Of a stretch of 28,167 nt of DNA, positions 13,321 to 20,829 are shown one piece after another (the first letter of the stretch is position 1; each line of letters starts with the position of its first letter). The notes beneath the pieces were generated by a model that saw nothing but the letters and a program-made list of their open reading frames with translations, was not told the DNA's origin and ran no database searches. The translations under genes were made by a program, and so were the position numbers. The DNA lies in the IMG/VR virus record IMGVR_UViG_3300025644_000265, positions 1 to 28,167 of that record, one strand, 5' to 3'. The DNA is from a virus.

Positions 13321-14208
13321 ATGAATAATGTGTCTGGAATATACAAGATAGTAAACTTAGAGAATGGAAGAATTTACATTGGGAGTAGTATAGATATTGT
13401 ACATAGGTGGAATCATCATAAAAGTTTTCTTAGAAGAAATGCTCACCCCAATCCGCTTTTGCAGAACTCATGGAATGTTCATGGAGAAACATCTTTTGAA
13501 TTTAGTATTTTAGAAGAAGTGGTAGATAGGGGATCTATATATGATAGAGAGCAATGGTATTTGGATAATGTAGTTGAGTGGGGACAGGATTATAATTTAT
13601 CTAAATATGCGGATGTACATGCAGAAGGTCGTATTATGTCAGAAGAAATGAAAAGAAAGGTTTCTGCTTTAACCTTAGATGAAGAATTAGAGATACAAAA
13701 TTTGTATAAAGATACTAACCTTTCTACAAAAAAGATTAGTAAAATATATAATGTGAGTAGGCGTACAGTTAGTAGAATTGTAAAGAAAGATTTAGGAAAA
13801 GGTGTTCCAGAACAACGTGAGTTGCTTATACCAAAACCCGACTATAAAGAAGTACAGAACTTGTATATGTCTGGAGATTACACACAACAAGAAATTGGAG
13901 ATATATGGGGAGTGTCTTCTGCTATGATAGGAAAGATTATCCGCAAAGATTTAGGTAGAGGTGTTCCAAAGTATCCAGAAAAAACTTTATCCCGCGCACA
14001 TAAACAAAATATAAAGAACTCTGCTCCACGAGAAGAAGAACACGCTCTTTCAAAAATAAATTGTGATGTTGCTAGAGAGATGCGTAGATTATGGAAAACA
14101 GGAAATTACTCGCAAAGAGAGATAGGAGAGATATGTGGAGGTATTAGTCAACCTACAGTTGGTAGAGTTGTTAGATATGAGTCATGGTTGTGTGAAGATA
14201 AATACTAA
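13321..14208 (+). CDS. GIY-YIG homing endonuclease with three HTH repeats
   Basis: The N-terminus holds a GIY-YIG domain: SGIYKIVN, then RIYIGSS, an Arg or His in HRWNHHK, and a Glu in YDREQWY. It is clearly related to the gene at 4918 over the first 95 residues. Three HTH repeats follow, each of the form LY-X5-T/S-X2-I-X2-I-(Y/W/C)-X-V/G-S: near ISKIYNVSRRTVSRIV, IGDIWGVSSAMIGKII and IGEICGGISQPTVGRVV. These would read a long target site. ATG 13321 is preferred because TGGAATGG gives a usable ribosome binding distance; ATG 13315 sits directly on the GGA. It lies right behind the capsid gene, a typical spot for a free-standing homing enzyme, and is preceded by a structured leader. Confidence 0.85.
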   Translation: MNNVSGIYKIVNLENGRIYIGSSIDIVHRWNHHKSFLRRNAHPNPLLQNSWNVHGETSFEFSILEEVVDRGSIYDREQWYLDNVVEWGQDYNLSKYADVHAEGRIMSEEMKRKVSALTLDEELEIQNLYKDTNLSTKKISKIYNVSRRTVSRIVKKDLGKGVPEQRELLIPKPDYKEVQNLYMSGDYTQQEIGDIWGVSSAMIGKIIRKDLGRGVPKYPEKTLSRAHKQNIKNSAPREEEHALSKINCDVAREMRRLWKTGNYSQREIGEICGGISQPTVGRVVRYESWLCEDKY

Positions 14209-14238
14209 TCTAATTCTAATCTGCACCTAGGTATTTTC

Positions 14239-14247
14239 TGATAAGAT
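14239..14247 (+). promoter_or_regulatory. Possible extended -10 promoter for the small-gene cluster
   Basis: TGATAAGAT gives TGn plus a -10-like TAAGAT. No clear -35 box. It would start transcription close to the AAAAGGAG ribosome binding site of the 14267 gene. Confidence 0.35.
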
Positions 14248-14266
14248 ATATGAAAAGGAGAAAATT

Positions 14267-14542
14267 ATGATGAATCATGTAGCAGGTTTCAAACTCGTAT
14301 CAGATGGCAATTTAGTAGTGCCAGATGGATATACTGCAAAATATGTAAATAGGAGCATAAAAGAAAGGCTTTTTACTAAATTGTATGGTAGAAAGTGGTC
14401 TCCTTTTTGTAAGAAAGAGTTGGTGATTACTAAGAAATACAAACCAGATAGCTCTTTTTATAAGATGGGAGATATTGTAATGGCTCATCCTGAAACTCTT
14501 ATAAGGCTAAAAGGTGCAATAGGTGAAAAATCCCCAATCTAA
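14267..14542 (+). CDS. Small basic protein of unknown function
   Basis: A 91-aa basic protein, rich in Lys and Arg (for example SIKERLFTKLYGRKW and CKKELVITKKYK), with a single Cys and no membrane span. It has a strong AAAAGGAG ribosome binding site 6 nt before the first of two adjacent ATG codons, so either could start. It opens the run of small genes between the homing enzyme and the glycan island. The family is not recognised. Confidence 0.7.
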   Translation: MMNHVAGFKLVSDGNLVVPDGYTAKYVNRSIKERLFTKLYGRKWSPFCKKELVITKKYKPDSSFYKMGDIVMAHPETLIRLKGAIGEKSPI

Positions 14543-14594
14543 TTTTAACCTTAATAAAGAATAAATGGTGTAAAATGCAGGAAAGGAGAAGATT

Positions 14595-14894
14595 ATGAAT
14601 GATAGAGATATAGAAGATACTAGGATGCCTCCAGATCGAATAGCGATGAATGTTGTATGTTATTTTTGCGAGAATAGTGTAAGTATAGATGATGCAACAT
14701 GCTTGAATTGTGATGACCAAATGCGTAGGTTTGAAAAATACGCTTGTCGTTGGTGCGAAGATGTATATGAAGAGTGTGACGATTGTGGCGGTAGCGGTAA
14801 AGATATTTTAGGATCACCTGACCCGTTTGGTGGTTGTGATTGCGTTACTTGTGAAGGATCAGGAGTTATTACCGTCAAACTTCCGATAAAGTGA
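14595..14894 (+). CDS. DnaJ-type zinc-finger protein without a J domain
   Basis: The 99-aa acidic protein has many Cys pairs: CYFC near 22-25, CLNC, CRWC, then CDDCGGSG and CVTCEGSG. The last two match the Cys-X2-Cys-X-Gly-X-Gly repeats of the DnaJ/Hsp40 zinc-finger domain, which binds two zinc ions and helps hold unfolded clients. There is no J domain, so it could not recruit DnaK by itself. It might serve as a small zinc-binding adaptor or as a scaffold for a metal site. The ribosome binding site AAAGGAG is strong. The exact role is unknown. Confidence 0.75.
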   Translation: MNDRDIEDTRMPPDRIAMNVVCYFCENSVSIDDATCLNCDDQMRRFEKYACRWCEDVYEECDDCGGSGKDILGSPDPFGGCDCVTCEGSGVITVKLPIK

Positions 14895-14905
14895 TAATAA
14901 CGGTA

Positions 14906-14927
14906 ATCCTTATTGTCAAATAAGGAT
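14906..14927. repeat. Perfect 9-bp inverted repeat
   Basis: ATCCTTATT and AATAAGGAT flank a 4-nt loop (GTCA) just after the stop of the zinc-finger gene. No T-run follows on the plus strand, so it is not a normal terminator; it may protect the mRNA end or be an operator. Confidence 0.4.
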
Positions 14928-14985
14928 AAAAGTGTAATTATAGGATATATTTTGTACCTACACTTACTTGGAGACTTAGATAAGT

Positions 14986-15144
14986 ATGAATACAAAGCTA
15001 ATAACCAAATTCCTCCGCTATTTCACAGTCTTCATCTCTGGTGTTTTCTGTGGAATACTAATAGTTACAGTCATGTATATTTTTATTACGTCACAAGTAA
15101 GCCAGGAAGTTCCTGAGATCGTATTACCTATATTAATTGGATAA
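14986..15144 (+). CDS. Small single-pass membrane protein (52 aa)
   Basis: A frame from ATG 14986 to TAA 15142-15144 encodes a protein with a basic N-terminus (MNTKLITKFLRYF), one clean membrane span at about 13-35 (FTVFISGVFCGILIVTVMYIF) and a short polar tail (SQVSQEVPE). GGAG at 14970-14973 lies 12 nt upstream, a bit far. It ends 9 nt before the ATG of the next gene, whose AAGGAG site overlaps its end. A competing frame (TTG 14913-15116) has no ribosome binding site and no domain-like pattern. The topology suits a small inner-membrane regulator or spanin-like subunit, but nothing more specific can be said. Confidence 0.55.
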   Translation: MNTKLITKFLRYFTVFISGVFCGILIVTVMYIFITSQVSQEVPEIVLPILIG

Positions 15145-15153
15145 GGAGAAAAT

Positions 15154-15441
15154 ATGGAATTGAATATCACACATGAACGAAGGTTAGGTAGAAAAGATGT
15201 AGACTACTCTAAGAAGTTTGTTCCTTCTGGCAGATTATGTGAAGAACGAGATGAAACTGATTATGTTACACCATGCGATTATTTCAATAGAACAACTAGG
15301 AAATGTAAATTATTTGGTGTAAACCCTACGTTTACACAAGATATTTCTCATGGTTTGAGACCTAGACCATTATATAAAAAGCCTAATCTCTGCTTATCTC
15401 AGACTATGGATTTTAGTGAAACTGTAGGGATGTTTGATTAG
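15154..15441 (+). CDS. Small Cys-containing protein of unknown function
   Basis: A 95-aa soluble protein with a strong AAGGAG ribosome binding site 6-7 nt before the ATG. Four cysteines occur: one in GRLCEERDE, then PCDYFNRTTRKCK in the middle, and CLSQTMDF near the end. The middle pair (C-X9-C) could take part in metal binding. The sequence is rich in Arg and Asp and shows no membrane segment or repeat. It is followed by a strong terminator. I do not recognise the family. Confidence 0.7.
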   Translation: MELNITHERRLGRKDVDYSKKFVPSGRLCEERDETDYVTPCDYFNRTTRKCKLFGVNPTFTQDISHGLRPRPLYKKPNLCLSQTMDFSETVGMFD

Positions 15442-15465
15442 AATATAAATTCATATGCTTGATAT

Positions 15466-15510
15466 AAACACCTTACTAAATTATTATATTAGTAAGGTGT
15501 TTTCATTTTA
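15466..15510 (+). terminator. Rho-independent terminator
   Basis: AAACACCTTACTAA (15466-15479) pairs perfectly over 14 bp with TTAGTAAGGTGTTT (15489-15502) around a 9-nt AT loop, followed by TCATTTTA. It closes the small-gene cluster. The T-run is broken by one C and one A, so some read-through into the next gene is likely. Confidence 0.75.
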
Positions 15511-15523
15511 ATAAGGAATTTAT

Positions 15524-15772
15524 ATGAAAGATAAAAGAGAAGATTTTGAAACCAAAGATATTTACCTGGCTTCTGCTTTGATAGCTCTAGGTGGATTTTA
15601 TAGTCATGCAGATAAGTCAGACCCTAGACATCAGGTATTTTATTTTAGAGACAATGGAAGAGTTGATTTTGAAAAAGTAGTTTCTGAGTACGTTACAGGA
15701 ACTCTTATGATAAATGCGGCGGCATTTAAAGAATCTATACAGCGAATGAAGTCTGTTATACATTCTTACTAA
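15524..15772 (+). CDS. DUF5659-like small protein
   Basis: An 82-aa protein that begins with a charged stretch and then FETKDIYLASALIALGG, followed by VFYFRDNGRVDFEKVVSEY and MINAAAFKESIQRMKSVIHS. The T-K-D-hydrophobic-Y-L-A-S/A opening, the F-R-D turn and the final helix match what I know of the DUF5659 family of short phage and bacterial proteins with unknown function. The ribosome binding site TAAGGA is good. It lies right after a terminator, so expression depends on read-through or on an unseen promoter. Confidence 0.65.
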   Translation: MKDKREDFETKDIYLASALIALGGFYSHADKSDPRHQVFYFRDNGRVDFEKVVSEYVTGTLMINAAAFKESIQRMKSVIHSY

Positions 15773-15797
15773 ATTCTTATAATTCAGAGTAATTTTG

Positions 15798-15806
15798 TGG
15801 TATACT
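15798..15806 (+). promoter_or_regulatory. Extended -10 promoter giving a leaderless mRNA
   Basis: TGGTATACT is identical to the element at 13207-13215. The ATG at 15813 is exactly 6 nt after the -10 box and has no ribosome binding site. A -35 box is weak (TTATAA, 15777-15782, 18-nt spacer). Confidence 0.55.
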
Positions 15807-15812
15807 GTCTTT

Positions 15813-16055
15813 ATGGTGAAAAGAGATGGTTATGTAGCTACGCAACATTATAATGAAAACGGACATAGCGTGAAAGTGGGGGAAACTGTGTATATCTGGA
15901 CACCTAGAAATCATGTTTCATTGGGATGGGTAAAGGAAGGTGATTTAGGCAAAATATTGGCAATTGATACGAAAGCGTGCTGCGGGAAACGTAAAAAGCG
16001 TTTCTTTTTAGCATCGCAAACTAATGTAAATTTACATGAAACGGGAGCAATGTAA
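15813..16055 (+). CDS. Small protein of unknown function, leaderless start
   Basis: An 80-aa protein with VKVGETVYIWTPRNHVSLGWVKEGDLGKILAI, which looks like a small beta-barrel (SH3-like), then a basic patch (CCGKRKKRFF) with a Cys pair. The start at ATG 15813 is chosen because it lies at the predicted transcription start of the promoter TGGTATACT. The in-frame TTG 18 nt upstream lies inside the promoter and cannot be transcribed from it. The stop overlaps the start of the next gene (TAATG). The function is unknown. Confidence 0.65.
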   Translation: MVKRDGYVATQHYNENGHSVKVGETVYIWTPRNHVSLGWVKEGDLGKILAIDTKACCGKRKKRFFLASQTNVNLHETGAM

Positions 16056-16255
16056 TGAAAAGTTGGAATGAGAGTAAAACTCTTTGGTTTTCTATTTTAT
16101 ACGCGCTATTACAAGTAGCGGGATTGTTCGGATATGCGGATTACACCCCTGGAGCAGATGTGTCTGAATGGGTAGGTATTGGTATAGCCATTATTGTGGC
16201 AGCCTTGCGGTTTAAGACAAATAAGGCGGTTAGTCTTTCTGCCGCAAAAGGGTAA
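16055..16255 (+). CDS. Small membrane protein, possible holin
   Basis: A 66-aa protein with two hydrophobic segments: about 8-26 (TLWFSILYALLQVAGLFGY) and about 38-53 (VSEWVGIGIAIIVAALRF), joined by a short acidic loop (ADYTPGADVS), and a basic C-terminus (RFKTNKAVSLSAAKG). Two spans, small size and a basic tail fit class II holins, which make holes in the inner membrane to release the lysozyme. The position far from the GH25 gene weakens the link. It overlaps the stop of the previous gene and could be co-translated with it. The family is not certain. Confidence 0.55.
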   Translation: MKSWNESKTLWFSILYALLQVAGLFGYADYTPGADVSEWVGIGIAIIVAALRFKTNKAVSLSAAKG

Positions 16256-16277
16256 ACTAATATAAAGAGAAGATAAA

Positions 16278-17090
16278 ATGAAAATAGCAGTTATTGGGCA
16301 TACTGGTAGGGTTGGCACAGAGTTATTGAAACAAGAAGGATATGTTCCTTTAGACTGTGACATTAGAAACGAAAAAAGTGTAGAGAAGGCGATTACATCA
16401 TGTAAGTGTGATGTGGTCGTCTCTCTTGCTTCTAAGTCATCTCCTGAATGGTGTGAGGACGACAAGAATTTCAAAGATATGTTCAACGTAAATGTTATGG
16501 GGATATTCAATCTTGGAGAAGTAACCAGTAAACTGGGTATCCCAACAATCATTTTATCAACCGATCATGTGTTTAGCGGTAAAAGTTACTTTGATTTTCC
16601 TTTGAAAAGATGGATAAAGAAAGGGCCATATAAAGAAGACTACTATAGGCGTGTTCCTGTAAACCAATATGGTAGAACTAAATTATCTGGTGAGTATATG
16701 GCTGGTGAGTACGACAACATGAAAGTTGTTCGCACTAGCTATTTATTTGACACAGACAGAATTTATCCATTACAAGAATCCTATCCTACTTTCATGTATC
16801 GCTCATTTATGCACATAGAGCATTTTGTTGAGAGTCTTTTGTATTATGTTGATAATATAGAGAAGATGCCAAAAATACTGCATATTTCTGGAAGCCAGAC
16901 TGTAAGTTGGGTGGACTTTATGGCAAGACATTTTCTTGATTGCGGAAGTCTTTTGCCTACATCATCCACTCACAGAAAAGACAAGAAAGAATTTGCTCCT
17001 AGACCACATAAAGCAGGTTTAGACGTATCTCTTTCTGCTAAACTTGGATTGCCTCAGTATTCTTATAGAGATGGATTGGAGTTGCTGTGA
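16278..17090 (+). CDS. RmlD-like NAD(P)-dependent sugar reductase
   Basis: The 270-aa protein is an extended short-chain dehydrogenase. Features are a nucleotide-binding turn GHTGRVG (7-13), the STD catalytic Ser/Thr (94-96) followed by HVFSGKS, and QYGRTKLSGE with Tyr131 and Lys135. The phrase TDHVFSG and the YG-X-TK-X-GE block are typical of dTDP-4-dehydrorhamnose reductase (RmlD) and its relatives. These enzymes reduce a 4-keto-sugar nucleotide. It opens the glycan island and overlaps the next gene by 4 nt (GTGA). The substrate here is unknown; a CDP-dideoxyhexose or dTDP-sugar is possible. Confidence 0.75.
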   Translation: MKIAVIGHTGRVGTELLKQEGYVPLDCDIRNEKSVEKAITSCKCDVVVSLASKSSPEWCEDDKNFKDMFNVNVMGIFNLGEVTSKLGIPTIILSTDHVFSGKSYFDFPLKRWIKKGPYKEDYYRRVPVNQYGRTKLSGEYMAGEYDNMKVVRTSYLFDTDRIYPLQESYPTFMYRSFMHIEHFVESLLYYVDNIEKMPKILHISGSQTVSWVDFMARHFLDCGSLLPTSSTHRKDKKEFAPRPHKAGLDVSLSAKLGLPQYSYRDGLELL

Positions 17091-17755
17091 AAACTACTGT
17101 AGTCATTCCTGCATTTAATAACTACGCCTTACTAAATCAATTATTATTTGATATATATAAATGTGGTGGGAGTAAAGACTTTGAAGTTATTATAGTAAAT
17201 GATAAAAGTACAGAAAGTGAGTATGGTGGAGGGTTGCAGTGGTGGTCACTTCAAGAGATGTTAGATATTTCTGTCATCCACAATGAAGAAAATCTAGGAT
17301 TTCTTCTAACTTCTAATAGGGGGCTAAAAGAAGCGTCTGGAGATGTCATTATTTTGGTGTCTACGGATGTTAGAGTCTACAAAGGATTTTTTGAAGCGAT
17401 TAATGGACGATTGAAAGAGCATCCCAAAACTTTGATTAGTGGAAAGGTTTATACTGAGACTACTGGATGGAATGAGTTTGACGGTAAAATATTTCCCTAT
17501 GCAGAAGGTTTTGTTCTGGCAACCACGAAAGAAGGTTGGGAAGAGTTAGGATATTTTGATGTTAGGTATGCGCCTAATGACTTTGAGGATGTAGATTTAT
17601 CCACTACTGCTTTAGAAAAGGGTTACGAGTTATGGTCACTCTCTCCAGAAGTTGTGATGCACCTTGGGGGTAAGACGATTGGATATGGAGAAGATAGGCA
17701 GAAGGGTACAAGAATAAATCAACAGAAGTTCAGGGAAAAATGGGTGACAAAATGA
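17087..17755 (+). CDS. Family 2 glycosyltransferase
   Basis: A GT-A fold sugar transferase of 222 aa. The N-terminus VVIPAFNNYALL begins the Rossmann-like core, followed by VIIVNDKST, NEENLGFLLTSNRGLKEASGDVIIL and STDVRV (a DxD-type metal site). The C-terminal acceptor region has YFDVRYAPNDFEDVDLSTTALEKGY, with the usual ED in the catalytic place. It transfers a sugar from a nucleotide donor to a growing glycan at the cytoplasmic membrane face or on a protein. It starts with GTG, overlapping the stop of the reductase gene, so translation is coupled. Confidence 0.85.
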   Translation: MKTTVVIPAFNNYALLNQLLFDIYKCGGSKDFEVIIVNDKSTESEYGGGLQWWSLQEMLDISVIHNEENLGFLLTSNRGLKEASGDVIILVSTDVRVYKGFFEAINGRLKEHPKTLISGKVYTETTGWNEFDGKIFPYAEGFVLATTKEGWEELGYFDVRYAPNDFEDVDLSTTALEKGYELWSLSPEVVMHLGGKTIGYGEDRQKGTRINQQKFREKWVTK

Positions 17756-18699
17756 CACAAGGAATTCCGAAAGAAAAAATAAATGTTCTTATGCTTTCGA
17801 TATGGTATCCACTTAGTATGTCTCGATATTGGGAAAATGCTTTCAATAGGAATCCTGATGTAGAATTAAGAACCTGCGGTGTTTATACTGGTTCATGGAT
17901 TCCTTGGCTGGGAGGTCTCAACGTATTGGAGAAATATGCAAAATCTCCTACATATCCGTTGCCATTTAAGCCTAATATTGGAAGAATTCCTTATGAAATA
18001 GTAAATGCGCAATTAGATGGATGGATTCCTGATATTGTGATTGCTGTTGACGCAGGTGTAAATTGGGTAAGTAAGCCATCCGATGGAAAAGTTGTTTCTA
18101 TTTTTACAGATAGCCACTGTTTAGATTATTCTCATGCAAGAAGCGTTTCTGACGTGTCCTATAATATGCACCCGAAGTATGCTCAAGGGGACGATGTACT
18201 CTTGCATTACGCATTTGACCCTGATGTCCACTATCCTATGACAGAGATTGAGAAAGATGCCGATGCAGTACTTATCGGTATGCCCTATCCGCAGAGAATT
18301 GAATGGATAGATAGATTACGATCTTTAGGGATTTCTGTTCTATTTGAGAATGGGCCAATCTTTGATGAGTATAGAGAACTGAATAATAGAGCTAGATTAG
18401 GACTAAACTGGTCATCTTTAGGGGATTTGAACGCTCGTGTACTAGAAATTTCTGCTATGCGTCTTTGTCCTATTATAGATAGAGTTTCTGATTTATCCGT
18501 AATAGGATTTGAAGAGGGGAAGCATTATTTAGGATTCGATAATTTAGATGAAGCAGTTTTAAGAGTTCAATGGGCATTGAATAGTCCACACGAAGCAGAA
18601 GAGATTGCTCTTGCTGCATATAATAAAGTTAACATGGAAGATTTTACCTATGATGCACTTGTTAGTAAAGTGTTGAAGGAGTTTAGATTGGATGAGTAA
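17752..18699 (+). CDS. CgeB-like glycosyltransferase
   Basis: The 315-aa protein looks like the CgeB or Glyco_trans_1_2 type (GT-B fold). The N-terminal part has VLMLSIWYP and a stretch with DIVIAVDAGVNW. The C-terminal signature is LGLNWSSLGDLNARVLEISAM, then LCPIIDRVSDL, and a closing helix pattern with EDFTYDALVSKVL. I start at ATG 17752, which overlaps the previous stop (ATGA); an in-frame ATG at 17740 is also possible. It is part of the coupled island and probably adds one sugar. Its donor and acceptor are not known. Confidence 0.75.
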   Translation: MTQGIPKEKINVLMLSIWYPLSMSRYWENAFNRNPDVELRTCGVYTGSWIPWLGGLNVLEKYAKSPTYPLPFKPNIGRIPYEIVNAQLDGWIPDIVIAVDAGVNWVSKPSDGKVVSIFTDSHCLDYSHARSVSDVSYNMHPKYAQGDDVLLHYAFDPDVHYPMTEIEKDADAVLIGMPYPQRIEWIDRLRSLGISVLFENGPIFDEYRELNNRARLGLNWSSLGDLNARVLEISAMRLCPIIDRVSDLSVIGFEEGKHYLGFDNLDEAVLRVQWALNSPHEAEEIALAAYNKVNMEDFTYDALVSKVLKEFRLDE

Positions 18700-19069
18700 A
18701 AATAATGGTGGTTCTCCCAAGGCATCTACAGACCTATCACCAATTGAAGTTGCTATGAAAACAGCAAAGCCTCCTAATATAATACATCATCGTGGAGATT
18801 TGAATAGAGTTACATCTGACGGAAAGGAATTTGTTAGGCAAGAACATGTATTCATTCCTTCAATTGGTAAAGTGAAATGTACTCCTTATGATAATCATTT
18901 CGTTTATAGAGATGCCAGAAAGTTAGGATGGGTATTGTTTTGTACGTGTGGCTCTCCTGCTGTAGTAGTAAATTACGATGCCTATAAGCAGCATGGTAGT
19001 TCACAAGGAGCTTTACTTGTTTGTAAACATCATACTGATAATAACAAACATCAACCAGTGAATAGGTAA
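18692..19069 (+). CDS. Small protein with a Cys/His metal-binding pattern
   Basis: A 125-aa protein that starts with a Ser/Gly/Pro-rich tail and ends with a possible metal site: FCTCGSP and VCKHHTDNNKH. The middle reads FIPSIGKVKCTPYDNHFVYRD. There is no enzyme motif. It overlaps the previous gene by 8 nt and is followed after 4 nt by the dehydratase gene, so it is part of the same transcription unit. Function unknown. Confidence 0.65.
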   Translation: MSKNNGGSPKASTDLSPIEVAMKTAKPPNIIHHRGDLNRVTSDGKEFVRQEHVFIPSIGKVKCTPYDNHFVYRDARKLGWVLFCTCGSPAVVVNYDAYKQHGSSQGALLVCKHHTDNNKHQPVNR

Positions 19070-19073
19070 TATT

Positions 19074-20006
19074 ATGACTTTCTGGAAAGATAAAAAAGTG
19101 CTAGTTACTGGAGCTACAGGGTTTATCGGTAATCATTTAGTCACTAAGCTATTAAACTCTGGAGCAGAAGTCACTGAGTTTATTCACATAAAAGAATCTA
19201 AACGTCCTAATACTTGGAAATTGTTTGGAGATTTGCTTGATTTAGAATCCTTCTCTGACGCATTGGAAGACCTGAAACCAGACATCGTATTCCATTTAGC
19301 GGCACAGCCCATTGTAGGAATTGCTGGAGAGATGGAGTATGAGACATTAGATGTGAATATACGAGGGACTTACAATCTTCTCTCTGTCCTGAATAAGATT
19401 GGAGTAGGTGGTTATGTACATATCTCTACAGATAAAGTTTATGGGGACACCCCTTTCATAGAAGATACAAGTGATTTGTTAGGATTAGACCATCCCTACA
19501 ACGTGTCTAAATTATGTGGAGATAACCTGGCAACTATGTATGCCAGATTCTTTAATGTTCCTACAACCATTATCAGAAATGCTAATGTGTATGGTGAAGG
19601 TGACCCCCACTTAGAGAGAATTGTTCCTAGAACAGTAAAAAGGTTGGTAGATGGAAAGAACCCCGTTATTAGAGGAGACGGTACAAATCTAAGAGATTAC
19701 GTCTATGTGAAGGATATTGTAGATGGATATGCACTTGCTGCTGAATATGGGTACGAGAAGGATTATAATGTATTCAATTTTGGTGCAGAATGTGCTACTT
19801 CTGTGGGGGATATTGTAAAGATGATTATAAGTCTTGTAAGGAATGATTTATTTATAAATTTTGAACACCAACTAAGAGGAGAAATTCCTAATCAGCATGT
19901 TAATTGTGATCGTGTAAAAGAAGTCCTTGGTTGGACACCTAGCACATCCTTACAAGAAGGATTAGAGAAAACTGTGAAATGGTATCAAAATGAATTCAAA
20001 AATTAG
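19074..20006 (+). CDS. rfbG: CDP-glucose 4,6-dehydratase-like enzyme
   Basis: An extended SDR of 310 aa. It has VTGATGFIGNHL (Gly motif 13-19), HLAAQPIV (74-81), ISTDKVYGD with T119, D120 and K121, and PYNVSKLCGD with Y142 and K146. The AAQPIV and STDK pair are what I expect of CDP-glucose 4,6-dehydratase (RfbG), in which Asp-Lys replaces the Asp-Glu of the dTDP-glucose enzyme. It would make CDP-4-keto-6-deoxyglucose, the substrate of the RfbH-type protein encoded at 20819. It is about 45 residues shorter than the usual RfbG. A different nucleotide-sugar dehydratase is the main alternative, but the neighbour supports this call. Confidence 0.75.
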   Translation: MTFWKDKKVLVTGATGFIGNHLVTKLLNSGAEVTEFIHIKESKRPNTWKLFGDLLDLESFSDALEDLKPDIVFHLAAQPIVGIAGEMEYETLDVNIRGTYNLLSVLNKIGVGGYVHISTDKVYGDTPFIEDTSDLLGLDHPYNVSKLCGDNLATMYARFFNVPTTIIRNANVYGEGDPHLERIVPRTVKRLVDGKNPVIRGDGTNLRDYVYVKDIVDGYALAAEYGYEKDYNVFNFGAECATSVGDIVKMIISLVRNDLFINFEHQLRGEIPNQHVNCDRVKEVLGWTPSTSLQEGLEKTVKWYQNEFKN

Positions 20007-20829
20007 TCTCTTTGGAAATGGTTATATAGGAAAAGAATTTGTTCGTCAGTTTGAGGATGACGTAATTATTCAGGACAAATTCGATTATGCTTCCAGAACA
20101 CCAAAAGTCTTGTATGGGATTAGCACAGTTCACAATTATCATGTAAAGAAAAAACCTTACTTGGATATTGATACTAATTTAACTACTCTTGTTACATTCC
20201 TTGAGAATATGAGACGGATACACGGAGAGAAATCAGACATTACGTTTTTGTCTAGTTGGTTCGTTTATGGACGACAGGACTTTGTTCCTGTAAAAGAAAC
20301 TGCTTGCTGTAATCCTACGGGATTCTATTCTGTCACAAAATATGCTGCTGAGATGTTATTAGCTAGTTACTGCAAAACTTACAATATGAAATACAGAATT
20401 CTGAGACTTTGTAATGTGATTGGTGGAGTAGATGAAAAAGCAGACAGGAAGAAAAACGCTCTCCAGTATATGATTACGGAATTGGTAAAGGGGAGAAAAG
20501 TAGATTATTTATATGATACAGAGTGCTATAGAGATTATATGGATGTTAGAGATGTTGTAAGAGCAATAAAAATCGCTATGACATCAGAATCAGGGGAGAT
20601 TATAAACATAGGTTCTGGAAATGGTCGGATAGTGAAAGAAATAATAGAAGATGTTCATTGTGAAGTACGAGGAATAAATTTATTAGAGCTAATACCCATT
20701 CCAAAATTTCATAAAGATGTTCAAACAGATAATATGGTTTTGGATGTGTCAAAACTAAAATCTATGGGATTTGTTCAGCAATATTCATTACAAGATACAA
20801 TAGAAGATATAATAAAACATGCTAAATAA
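19990..20829 (+). CDS. Second SDR sugar-nucleotide enzyme (epimerase or reductase)
   Basis: The 279-aa extended SDR has FGNGYIG (8-14), LSSWFVYG (87-94) and the catalytic FYSVTKYAAEM with Tyr113 and Lys117. The later RDYMDVRDVVRAI is the typical nucleotide-sugar SDR block. The first acid of the usual STD triad is replaced by Trp (SSW), so it may act as a reductase or epimerase rather than a 4,6-dehydratase. Placed between RfbG-like and RfbH-like genes, it could be the final step of a CDP-3,6-dideoxyhexose route (the place held by paratose or abequose synthase in O-antigen clusters). It overlaps both neighbours (17 and 11 nt). Confidence 0.7.
   Translation: MNSKISLFGNGYIGKEFVRQFEDDVIIQDKFDYASRTPKVLYGISTVHNYHVKKKPYLDIDTNLTTLVTFLENMRRIHGEKSDITFLSSWFVYGRQDFVPVKETACCNPTGFYSVTKYAAEMLLASYCKTYNMKYRILRLCNVIGGVDEKADRKKNALQYMITELVKGRKVDYLYDTECYRDYMDVRDVVRAIKIAMTSESGEIINIGSGNGRIVKEIIEDVHCEVRGINLLELIPIPKFHKDVQTDNMVLDVSKLKSMGFVQQYSLQDTIEDIIKHAK

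Noticed and set aside
14913-15116. TTG-started plus-strand frame of 67 aa
   Set aside because: No ribosome binding site, start lies inside an inverted repeat, and it overlaps the better supported membrane gene at 14986-15144.
16109-16552. 147-aa minus-strand frame
   Set aside because: It crosses two well-supported plus-strand genes, has no ribosome binding site, and its composition looks like an antisense reading of them.
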